A stretch of DNA of 64,000 nt from JBGRQA01 sp041725895 (GCA_041725895.1 JBGRQA010000001.1:1-64000); one strand, 5' to 3'; shown: positions 16,062 through 25,699, numbered from the stretch's first letter. Notes: a model not told the origin generated them from the letters alone. Numbers and translations: made by a program.

Positions 16062-18947
16062 ATGGCAACCGAAAAGTTTGTTTCTCGTCACATCGGACCT
16101 CGTGAAAATGATATTGAGGCCATGTTGGAAACAGTAGGAGCTCCTTCATTGGATGCTTTGATCGAAGAAACGATTCCTTCTGATATTCGTTTGAAAGAGC
16201 CTTTGGATCTACCTGAAGCCTTGAGTGAAAACGATTATTTCGCGAAGATTAAAGGAATTGCTGCTAAAAATAAGCTTTACAGAACCTTTATCGGTCAGGG
16301 ATACTATGACACAATTACCCCTGCAGTAATTCAACGTAATGTGTTGGAGAATCCGGGCTGGTATACTTCTTATACTCCCTACCAGGCAGAGGTTTCTCAA
16401 GGACGATTGGAAGCTCTTCTGAATTTCCAGACCATGGTGCTTGATCTAACCAAGATGGAGTTAACCAACTGTTCTTTATTGGATGAAGCAACTGCTGCCG
16501 GGGAAGCCGTGCATATGATGCAAGCTTTGCGTTCTCGTGCTGCGAAAAAAGCCGGTGCTAACCAGGTGTTTGTAGATCAGAATATTTATCCTCAAACTCT
16601 GGATGTGTTGCAAACTCGTGCAAATCCTCTGGGAATTGAACTGGTTGTTGGAGATTACAAAAATTTTGAATTTACCGAAAAGGTTTTCGGGGCGATTGTA
16701 CAATATCCTGCGGCGGATGGTAGTATCGAAGATTATGCCGGATTCGTGAAGAAAGCTCACGAGAATGGTTCTTTGGTAACTGTTGCTGCTGATTTGATGA
16801 GCTTAGCACTTCTGACTCCTCCGGGAGAATGGGATGCGGACATTGTTGTAGGTACCACTCAGCGTTTCGGTATTCCTATGGGATATGGAGGACCACATGC
16901 TGGTTACCTGGCTTGTCGTGAGGCTTACAAGCGTAATGTTCCAGGACGTATCATCGGTATCACCAAGGATGCTCAAGGAAATTCGGCATTGCGTTTGGCT
17001 TTGCAAACCCGCGAGCAACACATTAAGCGTGAACGTGCAACTTCAAATATTTGTACAGCCCAGGCTTTGTTGGCAACAATGGCAGGTCTTTACGGTGCTT
17101 ACCACGGACAGGAAGGAATCAAGAGAATTGCCACTCATATTCATTCTGCTGCAGGATACCTGTCAGAAGAACTGATCAAATTGGGTTACAAGCAGAATAT
17201 TGTAAACTTCTTTGATACTCTGAAAATTGAATTGCCAGAAGGAGTAACCATTGAAGCGATTCAAAAATTAGCGTTGGCTCAGGAGATCAATTTTAGATAT
17301 ATTGATGAGAAGACTGTAGGTATTTCAACTGACGAAAAGATTTCTGATGCTGAAATGGCTACCATTTTGAATATTTTCGCAAAAGCTGCATCAAAAGATG
17401 AAGTGGCGGAAAAGGAACTGGAAGAGAAAATTTATTTCGACGCCAAATATGTTCGTACCAGCGAATACCTTACTCATGATGTATTCAACCGTTACCACTC
17501 GGAAACTGGTATGATGCGTTACATCAAGAATTTGGAGAAGAAGGACATCGGACTGAACACTTCTATGATTTCTCTTGGTTCTTGTACTATGAAGCTGAAT
17601 GCAGCTGTGGAAATGATACCAATTAGCTGGCCAGAATTCGGTGGTTTGCATCCATTTATTCCTGTTGATCAGGCAGAGGGATACACCGAGATGATCACCG
17701 AATTGGCAGAGTGGTTGTCTGTAATTACCGGATTTGCCGGATGTACTCTTCAGCCTAATTCAGGTGCTGCAGGAGAATACACAGGATTGATGGTAATTCG
17801 CGAGTACCAGATTGACAGAGGGGAAGGACATCGTAATATAGTTCTGATTCCTGCTTCAGCTCACGGTACTAACCCAGCTTCCTGTACTATGGCAGGTATG
17901 AAGGTTGTAATTGTTGCCTGTGATGAAAGAGGTAATGTTGACATCGAAGATATGAAAGTCAAGGCTGAGCAACACAAGGATGATTTGTGTGCTGCCATGA
18001 TAACTTATCCTTCTACTCACGGTGTATTTGAGGCCGGAATTCGCGAGATGATGGATATCATTCACCAACACGGTGGACAAGTATATATGGATGGTGCAAA
18101 TATGAATGCTCAGGTAGCTCTTACCAACCCGGGATTCATTGGTGCTGATGTTTGTCACCTGAACTTGCACAAGACTTTCGCCATTCCTCACGGTGGTGGA
18201 GGACCAGGTGTTGGACCTATCGGGGTTGCCAAGCACCTTGTAAAATTCCTTCCATCACACAAGGTTGTGAAAACCGGTGGTGAAAAAGGAATTACTGCTG
18301 TATCAGCTGCTCCATTTGGATCTGCCAGCGTAATGTCTATTACCTATGGATATATCGCTATGTTGGGTGCCGAAGGTTTGGCTCAAGCTACCAAAATGGC
18401 TATTTTGAATGCCAACTATATTGCTTCCTCTTTCCAGAAAATGGGATACAAGATCTTGTATACCGGAGAGAAGGGACGTGTGGCTCACGAAATGATTTTC
18501 GATTGTCGTGAGTTCAACCGTACCGTTAATATTTCCGATAGCGATATCGCCAAGCGATTGATGGACTACGGATTCCATGCACCTACTCTTTCGTTCCCGG
18601 TTCACGGAACCTTGATGATTGAGCCAACAGAAAGTGAGCCTAAGGAAGAATTGGATCGCTTTATCGAAGCTTTGGCCATGATTAACGAGGAAATGAAAGA
18701 GATTGAAGAGGGAAAATCTGATAAAGAGGACAATGTGTTGAAAAATGCACCTCACACTCATATGGTAATGACTGCTGATGAGTGGAACCATGGCTATAGC
18801 CGTCAGAAAGCTGCTTATCCTTTGAAGTGGGTTGCTGAGAATAAGTTCTGGCCTTCATGTGGTCGTGTAGATGACGCTTATGGAGATAGAAACCTGATGT
18901 GTACCTGCGCTCCTGCCGAAGCTTATTGTGAAAAAGTTTGCGAATAA
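16062..18947 (+). CDS. gcvP: Glycine dehydrogenase (aminomethyl-transferring), P-protein
   Basis: 961 aa, full-length single-chain P-protein of the glycine cleavage system, which decarboxylates glycine and passes the aminomethyl group to lipoyl H-protein. The N-terminal half has FVSRHIGP and the C-terminal half the pyridoxal-phosphate lysine Lys704 in HLNLHKTFAIPHGGGGPG. In many bacteria the protein is split in two; here it is fused. gcvT and gcvH are not neighbours. A near-consensus -7 element (TACTTTTA) lies at 16000-16007, and a strong terminator follows. Confidence 0.97.
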   Translation: MATEKFVSRHIGPRENDIEAMLETVGAPSLDALIEETIPSDIRLKEPLDLPEALSENDYFAKIKGIAAKNKLYRTFIGQGYYDTITPAVIQRNVLENPGWYTSYTPYQAEVSQGRLEALLNFQTMVLDLTKMELTNCSLLDEATAAGEAVHMMQALRSRAAKKAGANQVFVDQNIYPQTLDVLQTRANPLGIELVVGDYKNFEFTEKVFGAIVQYPAADGSIEDYAGFVKKAHENGSLVTVAADLMSLALLTPPGEWDADIVVGTTQRFGIPMGYGGPHAGYLACREAYKRNVPGRIIGITKDAQGNSALRLALQTREQHIKRERATSNICTAQALLATMAGLYGAYHGQEGIKRIATHIHSAAGYLSEELIKLGYKQNIVNFFDTLKIELPEGVTIEAIQKLALAQEINFRYIDEKTVGISTDEKISDAEMATILNIFAKAASKDEVAEKELEEKIYFDAKYVRTSEYLTHDVFNRYHSETGMMRYIKNLEKKDIGLNTSMISLGSCTMKLNAAVEMIPISWPEFGGLHPFIPVDQAEGYTEMITELAEWLSVITGFAGCTLQPNSGAAGEYTGLMVIREYQIDRGEGHRNIVLIPASAHGTNPASCTMAGMKVVIVACDERGNVDIEDMKVKAEQHKDDLCAAMITYPSTHGVFEAGIREMMDIIHQHGGQVYMDGANMNAQVALTNPGFIGADVCHLNLHKTFAIPHGGGGPGVGPIGVAKHLVKFLPSHKVVKTGGEKGITAVSAAPFGSASVMSITYGYIAMLGAEGLAQATKMAILNANYIASSFQKMGYKILYTGEKGRVAHEMIFDCREFNRTVNISDSDIAKRLMDYGFHAPTLSFPVHGTLMIEPTESEPKEELDRFIEALAMINEEMKEIEEGKSDKEDNVLKNAPHTHMVMTADEWNHGYSRQKAAYPLKWVAENKFWPSCGRVDDAYGDRNLMCTCAPAEAYCEKVCE

Positions 18948-18981
18948 CGGACAGAGAGACGTAAAATTTAAATATAAAAGA

Positions 18982-19008
18982 AAAGGAGGCCAAAGGCCTC
19001 CTTTTTTT
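18982..19008 (+). terminator. Terminator of gcvP
   Basis: Stem AGGAGGCC/GGCCTCCT with an AAA loop followed by seven T residues. Confidence 0.92.
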
Positions 19009-19070
19009 CGTTTGTTAATTTCCGATTCAGATTAAAAAATGAACAAACCTCGTGAGCAAAAAAGATAAGA

Positions 19071-19099
19071 GTAAAGGGGCCTGCCCCTGACCCCTTTAC
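19071..19099. repeat. REP-like palindrome
   Basis: GTAAAGGGG (19071-19079) and CCCCTTTAC (19091-19099) form a perfect 9-bp stem; an alternative inner stem GGGGC/GCCCC (19076-19087) competes with it. GC-rich in an AT-rich spacer, it resembles palindromic elements dispersed in genomes, but only one copy was seen in this window. Confidence 0.5.
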
Positions 19100-19576
19100 A
19101 ATTTTCTATTACTAACCCTAAAATTTAACTATGAAAAAAATGAACTAATGTAAATTTTCATCTACACTATTTATTACGGCGGTTTTTTGAAAAAGTTTTA
19201 TCCTTTTGTTTAATTAAGTTTTATTTCTTGATGATTGTTTTCATAAGATTGAATACTTTCTTGATGTATCCTGAGTTGTAGTAATTCGAAAAAAAATAAA
19301 AAAAAACTAAATAAAAAGATATTTGAGTCCGAAAAATAATTTGAAACGTGTTGCTTGATTGTTTTATGACCTGTTTTGGAGATTGTACGTTGTGTAATTG
19401 CTTGTGTTCCTGTATTGAAGTGTTTATTTACTTGTGGTATTATAGGATTGGCTAAATCTCCTCTGATTGTTGGTGTCAATGGAATCTGAAGGAAATATTT
19501 GAGAAGGCAAGAGTGATTAGGGGGGGATGAAAAATATCTGAAAAAGTTGATGCTAAAAGGGGAATTGAAGGGAGGT
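19100..19576. other. AT-rich intergenic region
   Basis: About 480 bp, extremely AT-rich with several A and T runs. An 89-codon frame on the minus strand (19210-19479) is low-complexity and looks spurious. No gene, RNA gene or mobile element recognised. Confidence 0.45.
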
Positions 19577-19608
19577 AAAAAAAGGAGCCATTTTTATGAC
19601 TCCTTTTT
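19577..19608 (-). terminator. Terminator of ddl
   Basis: Minus-strand stem AAAAAGGAGTCAT/ATGGCTCCTTTTT (one wobble pair) followed by T residues; it starts right behind the ddl stop codon. Confidence 0.85.
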
Positions 19609-19612
19609 ATGA

Positions 19613-20590
19613 TTAGTTTAAGAATTCGTTTTCGATCACCATTGTTAGGATATCCCGAAGTTCCCGATTCATAGCTCGAACTTGTTTGGGTATAAAACTG
19701 TTGGCTGTCATGCCGGGAATTGTATTGGCTTCCAGCATGTAGATTTCATCTTTTCGGATGATATAGTCAATGCGAACAATCCCTTTGCATTTCAAATCGT
19801 CATAAATTCTGGAGGAGAGGTCTTGAATTCTTTGGGTTAGCTCATCCGGAATTCTGGCAGGAGTAATTTCCTCAGACATATTTGGATCGTATTTTGCTTC
19901 AAAATCGAAGAATTCTTTTTTGGGAATAACTTCGGTTACGGGGAAGATTAATTCCTGATGCTTTGTTTTTACCAACCCACAGGTAACTTCCAAACCGTCA
20001 ATGAACTCCTCAATAATTACTTCCCTGCCTTCTGAAAAAGCTTTGGCAATTGCCGGTTCAAGTTCCGACATATCTTTAACTTTCGAAATACCAAAACTGG
20101 AGCCGTCTGCATTCGGTTTTACAAAGCAGGGAAGCCCCAACTTGTCAATAATTTCATTCGTATGGAATTGATCCTTTTGTTTCAATAGTAAGGATTTTGC
20201 AAAACGATAGCCAAGGGATTTAAGGTAGGTGTTGCAGGCGTGTTTATTGAAACTTAGAGAGCTGCTCAGAACATTACAGGTGGAGTGAGGGATCCGTAAC
20301 AATTCAAAGTACCCTTGAAGTATTCCGTTTTCACCAGGGGTTCCATGAATGGCGATATAGGCAAAATCAAATTTAATTTTGTTTCCCTCCAATGTAAAGC
20401 TGAAATCATTTCGATCGATAGGGTAGGAGGTTTCCCCAAGTTCAACATGCCAATCCAATCCACGAATATATACAAGATAGGTTTGATACTTTTCCGGGTC
20501 TAATGTGTTTTGAATATGTTGTGCCGTTTGAACGGAAATTTGAAATTCTGCCGAATCCCCACCGGCAACAATGGCTATATTTCTTTTCAT
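19613..20590 (-). CDS. ddl: D-alanine--D-alanine ligase
   Basis: 325 aa. ATP-grasp enzyme that makes the D-Ala-D-Ala dipeptide for peptidoglycan. Seen are the N-terminal VAGGDSAEFQIS, the conserved IHGTPGENGILQG, PCFVKPNADGSSFGI and the metal/substrate motif EANTIPGMT near the C-terminus. It is the last gene of a three-gene operon with a PASTA protein and RluD. The MurF-Alr fusion (59579) provides D-alanine and uses the dipeptide made here. Confidence 0.97.
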   Translation of the reverse strand: MKRNIAIVAGGDSAEFQISVQTAQHIQNTLDPEKYQTYLVYIRGLDWHVELGETSYPIDRNDFSFTLEGNKIKFDFAYIAIHGTPGENGILQGYFELLRIPHSTCNVLSSSLSFNKHACNTYLKSLGYRFAKSLLLKQKDQFHTNEIIDKLGLPCFVKPNADGSSFGISKVKDMSELEPAIAKAFSEGREVIIEEFIDGLEVTCGLVKTKHQELIFPVTEVIPKKEFFDFEAKYDPNMSEEITPARIPDELTQRIQDLSSRIYDDLKCKGIVRIDYIIRKDEIYMLEANTIPGMTANSFIPKQVRAMNRELRDILTMVIENEFLN

Positions 20591-20646
20591 GTTTGTGTGA
20601 TTTTGCCAGTTATTTTAGTCCCTGAAATCAGGTTCTGCTTTTTCAA

Positions 20647-21711
20647 TTATTCTTCGCGGTTTGCAGTGTAATCTCTCCATTTTTGAATAACCTCCGTCAT
20701 ATCCTGAGGAACTTCGGAATTGAAAGAGATGTATTCATCGGTAGTAGGATGAATAAAACCTAAGGTTTTAGCATGCAAAGCCTGTCTTGGACAAATTTTG
20801 AAGCAGTTCTGTACGAATTGTTTGTATTTGGTAAAAGTTGTTCCTTTCAGAATTTGGTCTCCTCCATAATCGGCGTCGTTAAACAAAGGATGTCCGATGT
20901 GTTTAAAGTGAGCTCTAATTTGGTGAGTTCTACCTGTTTCCAGGATGCATTCTACGAGATTTACATAGCCTAAACGCTCCAGAACTCGGTAATGGGTTAC
21001 AGCATGTTTTCCATATTCACCATCAGGGAAAACATCCATTACCTTTCGGTTTTTTAGATTGCGGCCAATGTGACCGGTAATGGTACCTGAATCTTCCGCT
21101 AAATTCCCCCAAACAAGAGCTATGTATTTGCGGTCGGATGTTTTGTTGAAGAATTGAAGCCCCAATTTAGTTTTCGCTTCTTCTGATTTAGCAATTACCA
21201 AAATTCCCGAGGTGTCTTTATCAATTCGGTGGACCAAACCGGGACGCGGATCCTCAGAATTAAACAATGGTAAATCTTTGAGGTGATAGGCAAGTGCATT
21301 TACCAGGGTCCCTGAATAGTGGCCATAGGACGGATGTACTACCATTCCCGGATTTTTGTTTACAATAAGGAAGGCATCATCTTCGTATACGATATTTAAG
21401 GGAATATCCTCCTTAATTATTTCGATTTCCCTGGGAGGAAAACTCAATACAATGGTAATAACATCATTGGGTTTTACCTTATAATTGGCTTTTACCGGTT
21501 TGTTGTTCACCAAAATGTTTTTTCCATCCGCTGCTTCCTGAATTTTGTTTCGGGAAGTGTTTGACATTCTGTCTACCAGGTATTTGTCTATTCTCAAAAG
21601 GGTTTGACCTGGATCAACTTCAAATCGAAAATGCTCAAACATTTCCTGACCGTTTTCCAGATCTTCCTCCATATTATTAAATTCTTTTTGATATTCTTCC
21701 TGCTTCATCAT
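20647..21711 (-). CDS. rluD: Ribosomal large subunit pseudouridine synthase, RluD family
   Basis: 354 aa with an N-terminal acidic extension, an S4 RNA-binding domain (RIDKYLVDRMSNTSRNKIQ, about residues 38-95) and the RluA/RluD catalytic domain. The catalytic aspartate is Asp164 in GLVHRIDKDTSG. RluD isomerises uridines in helix 69 of 23S rRNA; the precise sites here are inferred from the family. It lies 11 bp behind the PASTA gene and 56 bp ahead of ddl, an arrangement common in Bacteroidota. Confidence 0.93.
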   Translation of the reverse strand: MMKQEEYQKEFNNMEEDLENGQEMFEHFRFEVDPGQTLLRIDKYLVDRMSNTSRNKIQEAADGKNILVNNKPVKANYKVKPNDVITIVLSFPPREIEIIKEDIPLNIVYEDDAFLIVNKNPGMVVHPSYGHYSGTLVNALAYHLKDLPLFNSEDPRPGLVHRIDKDTSGILVIAKSEEAKTKLGLQFFNKTSDRKYIALVWGNLAEDSGTITGHIGRNLKNRKVMDVFPDGEYGKHAVTHYRVLERLGYVNLVECILETGRTHQIRAHFKHIGHPLFNDADYGGDQILKGTTFTKYKQFVQNCFKICPRQALHAKTLGFIHPTTDEYISFNSEVPQDMTEVIQKWRDYTANREE

Positions 21712-21722
21712 GCTTTCTGTAA

Positions 21723-22553
21723 TTAATAAAGTTGACTTCCCATTTTTATCATGATCAGGGAGTCGGCATTCGGGATTTTTGCAGTATCCCTTGTCAACCA
21801 GATACGAACGTAACTGCCTCGTTTTAGTTTTATATTTTCACCAAAAGTTGGACTTTGCTTCCAAACTTGAGCTTGTAATGAATCCTGGCTATTTTGAACC
21901 GTTTCGTCAAAGTAGCTTTTTCCCAGGTTTAAATTGGCATGAATAATTAAATCTTTAGCTTCTTTGGGGTTTTTACCAATAAGGGTTGGCACCAATACGC
22001 TTTGGTTGTTGCGCCCTTTCCCCACTACCAGGTCAATTGTAGCTCCTTTTATAATTAGCTCTCCTTCGGGGATGGTATCCCCTTTGTATTTTTGTTGCAG
22101 AACCAGGTTGGCAAATTCAGAAGAGGCATATTCCAGGTGACCAATTTGAAAACCATTGGTTTCAAGGATTGCAATTGCTTGGCGGAATGAGGAGTTGACC
22201 AGGTTTGGAAATCTTACTTTTTCAGGATTCTTTGCATTGATGGTAAGAAAAATGGTTCTGTTTTGTTTGACTTTAAAACCTGCCACCGGACTTTGTTCCA
22301 ATATGCTACCTGGTGCAAGGTGAGGTCGGTATACCGAATCAATAACCTGGTATCGTAAGGAATTTTCTTTAATCAACTGTTCGGTTTCGTTCAGACTCTT
22401 GCCGTAAAAGTTAGGTACAGTTAACTCCTGACCATGATGGGTGTACAGTCTTAAGCTCAAAAGGGTAACCCAAATTAGAGCAATAGCAATAATTGTAGCA
22501 AGGCCAAGATGTTTAAAGAATATTTTACTGGATAAGAACTTTCCAAGTCTCAT
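21723..22553 (-). CDS. PASTA-domain membrane protein
   Basis: 276 aa. A short cytoplasmic N-terminus, one membrane helix (about residues 15-36) and three tandem PASTA domains (about residues 42-108, 112-180 and 187-257; e.g. VPNFYGKSLNETEQLIKEN, FPNLVNSSFRQAIAILETNG, VPTLIGKNPKEAKDLI). PASTA domains of kinases and penicillin-binding proteins bind peptidoglycan; here no enzymatic domain is attached. Its position ahead of rluD and ddl suggests a link to the cell wall. Confidence 0.92.
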   Translation of the reverse strand: MRLGKFLSSKIFFKHLGLATIIAIALIWVTLLSLRLYTHHGQELTVPNFYGKSLNETEQLIKENSLRYQVIDSVYRPHLAPGSILEQSPVAGFKVKQNRTIFLTINAKNPEKVRFPNLVNSSFRQAIAILETNGFQIGHLEYASSEFANLVLQQKYKGDTIPEGELIIKGATIDLVVGKGRNNQSVLVPTLIGKNPKEAKDLIIHANLNLGKSYFDETVQNSQDSLQAQVWKQSPTFGENIKLKRGSYVRIWLTRDTAKIPNADSLIMIKMGSQLY

Positions 22554-22740
22554 AGGTTTGATATTTGTTTTAAATATTTTTTCAAAGGGGACACGAAAAC
22601 GGTTCGGGATTGTGAAAATATCAAATCGTTTTTGCTGTTTCCCAGTATTTCTATCATTTCAGGTAAAAACTGTAGACCTTTTGATTTAACTATTCAATGC
22701 AAATCAAAACACCTTTATTCCAACAGTTTTTGAAACAATA

Positions 22741-22748
22741 CAAAAATA
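22741..22748 (-). promoter_or_regulatory. -7 promoter element of the PASTA-rluD-ddl operon
   Basis: Minus strand TATTTTTG, exact TAnnTTTG, with a TTG 22 bp upstream (22771-22773). It would give a leader of about 180 nt before the PASTA gene; the rest of the 22554-22840 interval holds nothing I recognise. Confidence 0.45.
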
Positions 22749-22843
22749 GCAGAGATTTTTGATATGGAAGCAATTGAATGCTTCAAAATGGATTTTCTTT
22801 TTGCACTCCGGGAGTCTGTTTTGCGGATGAAATACCCACATAC

Positions 22844-22868
22844 AAAAAAAGAAGTCTCACTGGAGACT
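22844..22868 (-). terminator. Second terminator behind rpmH
   Basis: Minus-strand stem AGTCTC/GAGACT (22853-22868) running into T residues (A7 on the plus strand at 22844-22850). Confidence 0.6.
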
Positions 22869-22894
22869 CCTTGCTATAGTTTCGTGTAAATACA

Positions 22895-22926
22895 AAAAAG
22901 TAAAGAATCGAAATTCCTTACTTTTT
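22895..22926 (-). terminator. First terminator behind rpmH
   Basis: A 14-bp stem with one mismatch (AAAAAGTAAAGAAT at 22895-22908, ATTCCTTACTTTTT at 22913-22926), 24 bp past the rpmH stop codon. It forms a tandem pair with the hairpin at 22844-22868. Confidence 0.75.
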
Positions 22927-22949
22927 GTATATCATTAGCTTAAAATGAA

Positions 22950-23108
22950 TTAAGCTTTGTGTCTGCGTTCGCTTGATACAGTCAGTTTCTTTCTGCCTTT
23001 AGCTCTTCTTGCAGCTAAAACAGATCGTCCGCTAGCAGAAGACATTCTTTCTCTGAAACCGTGCTTGTTTCTTCTCTTTCTATTGGATGGTTGAAATGTT
23101 CTTTTCAT
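22950..23108 (-). CDS. rpmH: 50S ribosomal protein L34
   Basis: 52 codons, translated by hand from the minus strand: it begins MKRTFQPSNRKRRNKHGFRE, continues with RMSSASGRSVLAARRAKGRK and ends SSERRHKA. This is the invariant L34 pattern (MKRTFQPS, KHGFR.RM, GR.VLA.RR.KGRK.L). It is too short to appear in ORF lists with a 60-aa cutoff. Its own promoter lies upstream (23159-23188) and tandem terminators follow. It does not adjoin rnpA or dnaA as in many phyla. Confidence 0.97.
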   Translation of the reverse strand: MKRTFQPSNRKRRNKHGFRERMSSASGRSVLAARRAKGRKKLTVSSERRHKA

Positions 23109-23158
23109 CGCAAAAAATTTTTATCTAATAATTAGTTATCTCCCTTTATTTTGGACTG

Positions 23159-23187
23159 CAAAAATAAGTATTTTTTTTATCTATCAA
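23159..23187 (-). promoter_or_regulatory. Promoter of rpmH
   Basis: Minus strand TTG (23185-23187) and TATTTTTG (23159-23166) with an 18-bp spacer; about 50 bp upstream of the rpmH start codon. Confidence 0.65.
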
Positions 23188-23209
23188 AAACAACCTGAGA
23201 ATAATTTAC

Positions 23210-23830
23210 TCAGAAAGTCAAGTGGACTACCTTTTTGGTTTCGAAGAACTCTTCGGTAAAAAACTCGTTGCAGTTGTATAAGCTTACTCTTTCGCCGTAT
23301 CCGGCAATCTCATCCTGAAAATCTCCCCCTTTTAAATAGATAATCCCATTGGAAATGGCATTTCGATCTTTTTGATGGATATTTTTACGAACCATGTTTA
23401 CGAACTTCGGGAAGGCAGTTACGGCTCTACTTACTACAAAATCGAACTTCTGTTTTACCTGTTGCACTCGAATTTGTTCGGCATGCAAATTCTGAAGCCC
23501 CAAAGCATCTTTCACCTCATTAACTACCTTAATTTTTTTCCCGATGGAATCGATCAAGTAGAATTCACATTCCGGGAACATGATAGCAAGGGGAATTCCG
23601 GGGAAACCACCACCGGTTCCAACATCCATCACTTTGGTTCCTTTTGCAAACTTAATCACTTTTGTGATTGCCAGTGAATGTAACACGTGGTGTAGATACA
23701 ACAATTCAATATCCTTTCGGGATATTACATTGATCTGGCTGTTCCAGTAGGTATACAACTCTTTCAGTTTTGAAAGTTGTTCGTGTTGTTTGGGTGTTAA
23801 GTCGGGAAAATATTTTTCTATGATCTCCAT
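23210..23830 (-). CDS. rsmG: 16S rRNA (guanine(527)-N(7))-methyltransferase
   Basis: 206 aa. SAM-dependent Rossmann-fold methyltransferase modifying G527 of 16S rRNA. The SAM-binding motif VMDVGTGGGFPGIPLAI lies near residue 70 and the LKELYTYWNSQINVISRKD segment is typical of RsmG N-termini. FDFVVSRAVTAFPKF and IIYLKGGD complete the core. It stands directly upstream of rpmH on the same strand but is separated by the rpmH promoter. Confidence 0.96.
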   Translation of the reverse strand: MEIIEKYFPDLTPKQHEQLSKLKELYTYWNSQINVISRKDIELLYLHHVLHSLAITKVIKFAKGTKVMDVGTGGGFPGIPLAIMFPECEFYLIDSIGKKIKVVNEVKDALGLQNLHAEQIRVQQVKQKFDFVVSRAVTAFPKFVNMVRKNIHQKDRNAISNGIIYLKGGDFQDEIAGYGERVSLYNCNEFFTEEFFETKKVVHLTF

Positions 23831-23954
23831 GGTGCAAAAAAATTTAGCGCCCGCAAATATATAATTAATTTTAAGAGGGGTAAAATTGCCTGGATGATTA
23901 ATTTTAAAGAAGGATTAAAATTGGAAAAGATGGAATGAGAATGGATTAGTAGTT

Positions 23955-24569
23955 CTATTCTTTCCGTTTTTCAATTTTTACTTCTGAATTTTTTAGCGTA
24001 TTGAAGAGCAATTCTCTGGCCCGGAAAAGTTGTGCCTTAACTGTTCCGATGGGAAGGTTGAGTTCTTTGGCAATTTCCTCGTAGGAGTACTCCTCAAAGT
24101 ATCGCAATTCGATAAGTCGACGGTAACGTTCCTTGAGTCGACTCACCTCATTGCGCATTATCTTGGCTTTTTGTTTCTTAATGTAATTCTGCTCCGGATT
24201 TAGGGTTGGTGCTTCCAGTGTAATGGTTTTCTCATTCTCACTATCCTCCTTGTTGTCGATGGAGATCAGATTGCCTTTCTTCTTTCGCAGAAAATCGATA
24301 CAATTGTTGGAGGCAATTTTAAAGAGCCATGTACTAAAAGCATATTTAGGGGAATATTGCCGAATATTGCGAAATGCCTTTCCGAAAGCCTCAAAGGTTA
24401 AGTCCTCTGCATCATTCTTGTTATTTACCATTTTCAAAAGCATAAAAAAAATGGCATCCTTATACCTCTTAAAAAGCTCTTCGTAGGCTTTTTGGTTTCC
24501 CTTGATTGCAGATAGAACGAGTCTGTAATCGTATTGGGCTTTTTCTGATAGGTTAGGATTTACTTCCAT
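23955..24569 (-). CDS. ECF-type RNA polymerase sigma factor
   Basis: 204 aa, sigma-70 family of the extracytoplasmic-function type. Region 2 (about residues 28-95: YEELFKRYKDAIFFMLLKMV, DAEDLTFEAFGKAF, FSTWLFKIASNNCIDFLRKK) and region 4 (about residues 140-190: RYRRLIELRYFEEYSYEEIA, GTVKAQLFRARELL) are clear. No anti-sigma factor gene is adjacent. Its start overlaps the end of the glycosyltransferase gene by 10 bp, so both are translated from one mRNA. Confidence 0.95.
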   Translation of the reverse strand: MEVNPNLSEKAQYDYRLVLSAIKGNQKAYEELFKRYKDAIFFMLLKMVNNKNDAEDLTFEAFGKAFRNIRQYSPKYAFSTWLFKIASNNCIDFLRKKKGNLISIDNKEDSENEKTITLEAPTLNPEQNYIKKQKAKIMRNEVSRLKERYRRLIELRYFEEYSYEEIAKELNLPIGTVKAQLFRARELLFNTLKNSEVKIEKRKE

Positions 24570-25699
24570 CTTTTGTTCTTGCTCGCGAGTCTGTTAGTGG
24601 AGAATAAGAATAGTTTGATAAATAACGAGATAATATCGTACATATACGAAGATAAAAATAATTTCTCTTCCTTCAAATGGCTGGAAGCAATTTTAAGGGA
24701 ACTAAAGAACAGGATAGACCGAACTCCCATAAGGGTGCAGGCTATTAACATTGCAGGACCAGGGGTTAGGAGGAAAACAAAGCTCAAATAAAAAAGCATT
24801 CTGCTCACTGGTTCCAGATCCAGAAGGAAACGGAGAAAAGGGGGATAGAAACGACGAGATTGATAGTAATGCCTGTTTTGCGATACCCAGTTTTGCAAAG
24901 GACATGTGTGATGGTTTTCCATTTTGGAAGAGGGAGAGGTGCTAATGTATACATTGTTAGCCTTACTCAATTGATAAACCATAAGGTGATCGTACCCAGC
25001 TTCTATATGTGTGTGTCCTGCAAAACCTTTGTTTTCGAAGAAATTTTTCTGACAGTACCCCAGGTTGCAACCATCGCCTGAATAGTATTTGCCTGACATG
25101 GCAAGACAAAATCGTTTAATGGAATTTGTAAATTGATCGTATCGAATGAAACGGTTGGACATTCCTTTGGAATACGGAATATTGGAATAGCCCAGTACCA
25201 CTTTCCTGTCAGAGTTAAAATTACCCTGCATTTGGGCGAGCCAATTTTTACTGCCAGGCCTGCAATAGGGATCACTGAAGAGTAGAATTTCATTTTTTGC
25301 GGCTTTAATACCGATGCTTAAGGCTAATTTTTTGTTATGGTTGAATTTTTGATCTGGTAAAATGTGGGTTCTTTTTAAGTGAGGATATCTGTCTTGTAAT
25401 TCTCTGATTACGCTGTCGGTATCATCGGTCGAGCAATCATTAACTACAATTACTTCGTAATTTGGGTAATCCTGTTCCAGAAAAAAGGGTAGATTTTCGG
25501 CTAATTGCTTCCCCTGGTTTTGTGCGCATATAATAACAGAAACGGGGTGTTGTTCTGGATTTACTTTGAGAGGTTTTGTTTTGAGGAATTTCCGAATAGT
25601 AAAAGTATGGTATCCTGATTGAATAAGAAAGCTTAAGATAAAAATTCCAAGCGTGACTAATTGGATTAAAGTGTAGTGGTCGAGAGTGAATGTTTCCAA
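24560..25699 (-). CDS. Family 2 glycosyltransferase, membrane-anchored
   Basis: 379 aa. One N-terminal membrane helix (residues 10-30), a GT-A catalytic domain (about residues 48-270, with VIICAQNQGKQL, VNDCSTDDTDSV and a SDPYC in place of a strict DxD) and two C-terminal hydrophobic segments. It is likely to add sugars to a lipid-linked or surface glycan; the sugar is unknown. Coupled by overlap to an ECF sigma gene downstream, an unusual pairing that may link envelope glycan synthesis to stress signalling (inference). Confidence 0.9.
   Translation of the reverse strand: METFTLDHYTLIQLVTLGIFILSFLIQSGYHTFTIRKFLKTKPLKVNPEQHPVSVIICAQNQGKQLAENLPFFLEQDYPNYEVIVVNDCSTDDTDSVIRELQDRYPHLKRTHILPDQKFNHNKKLALSIGIKAAKNEILLFSDPYCRPGSKNWLAQMQGNFNSDRKVVLGYSNIPYSKGMSNRFIRYDQFTNSIKRFCLAMSGKYYSGDGCNLGYCQKNFFENKGFAGHTHIEAGYDHLMVYQLSKANNVYISTSPSSKMENHHTCPLQNWVSQNRHYYQSRRFYPPFLRFLLDLEPVSRMLFYLSFVFLLTPGPAMLIACTLMGVRSILFFSSLKIASSHLKEEKLFLSSYMYDIISLFIKLFLFSTNRLASKNKRWK

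Noticed and set aside
19210..19479. 89-codon frame on the minus strand
   Set aside because: Low-complexity F/S/N-rich translation over A/T runs, no promoter, no family.
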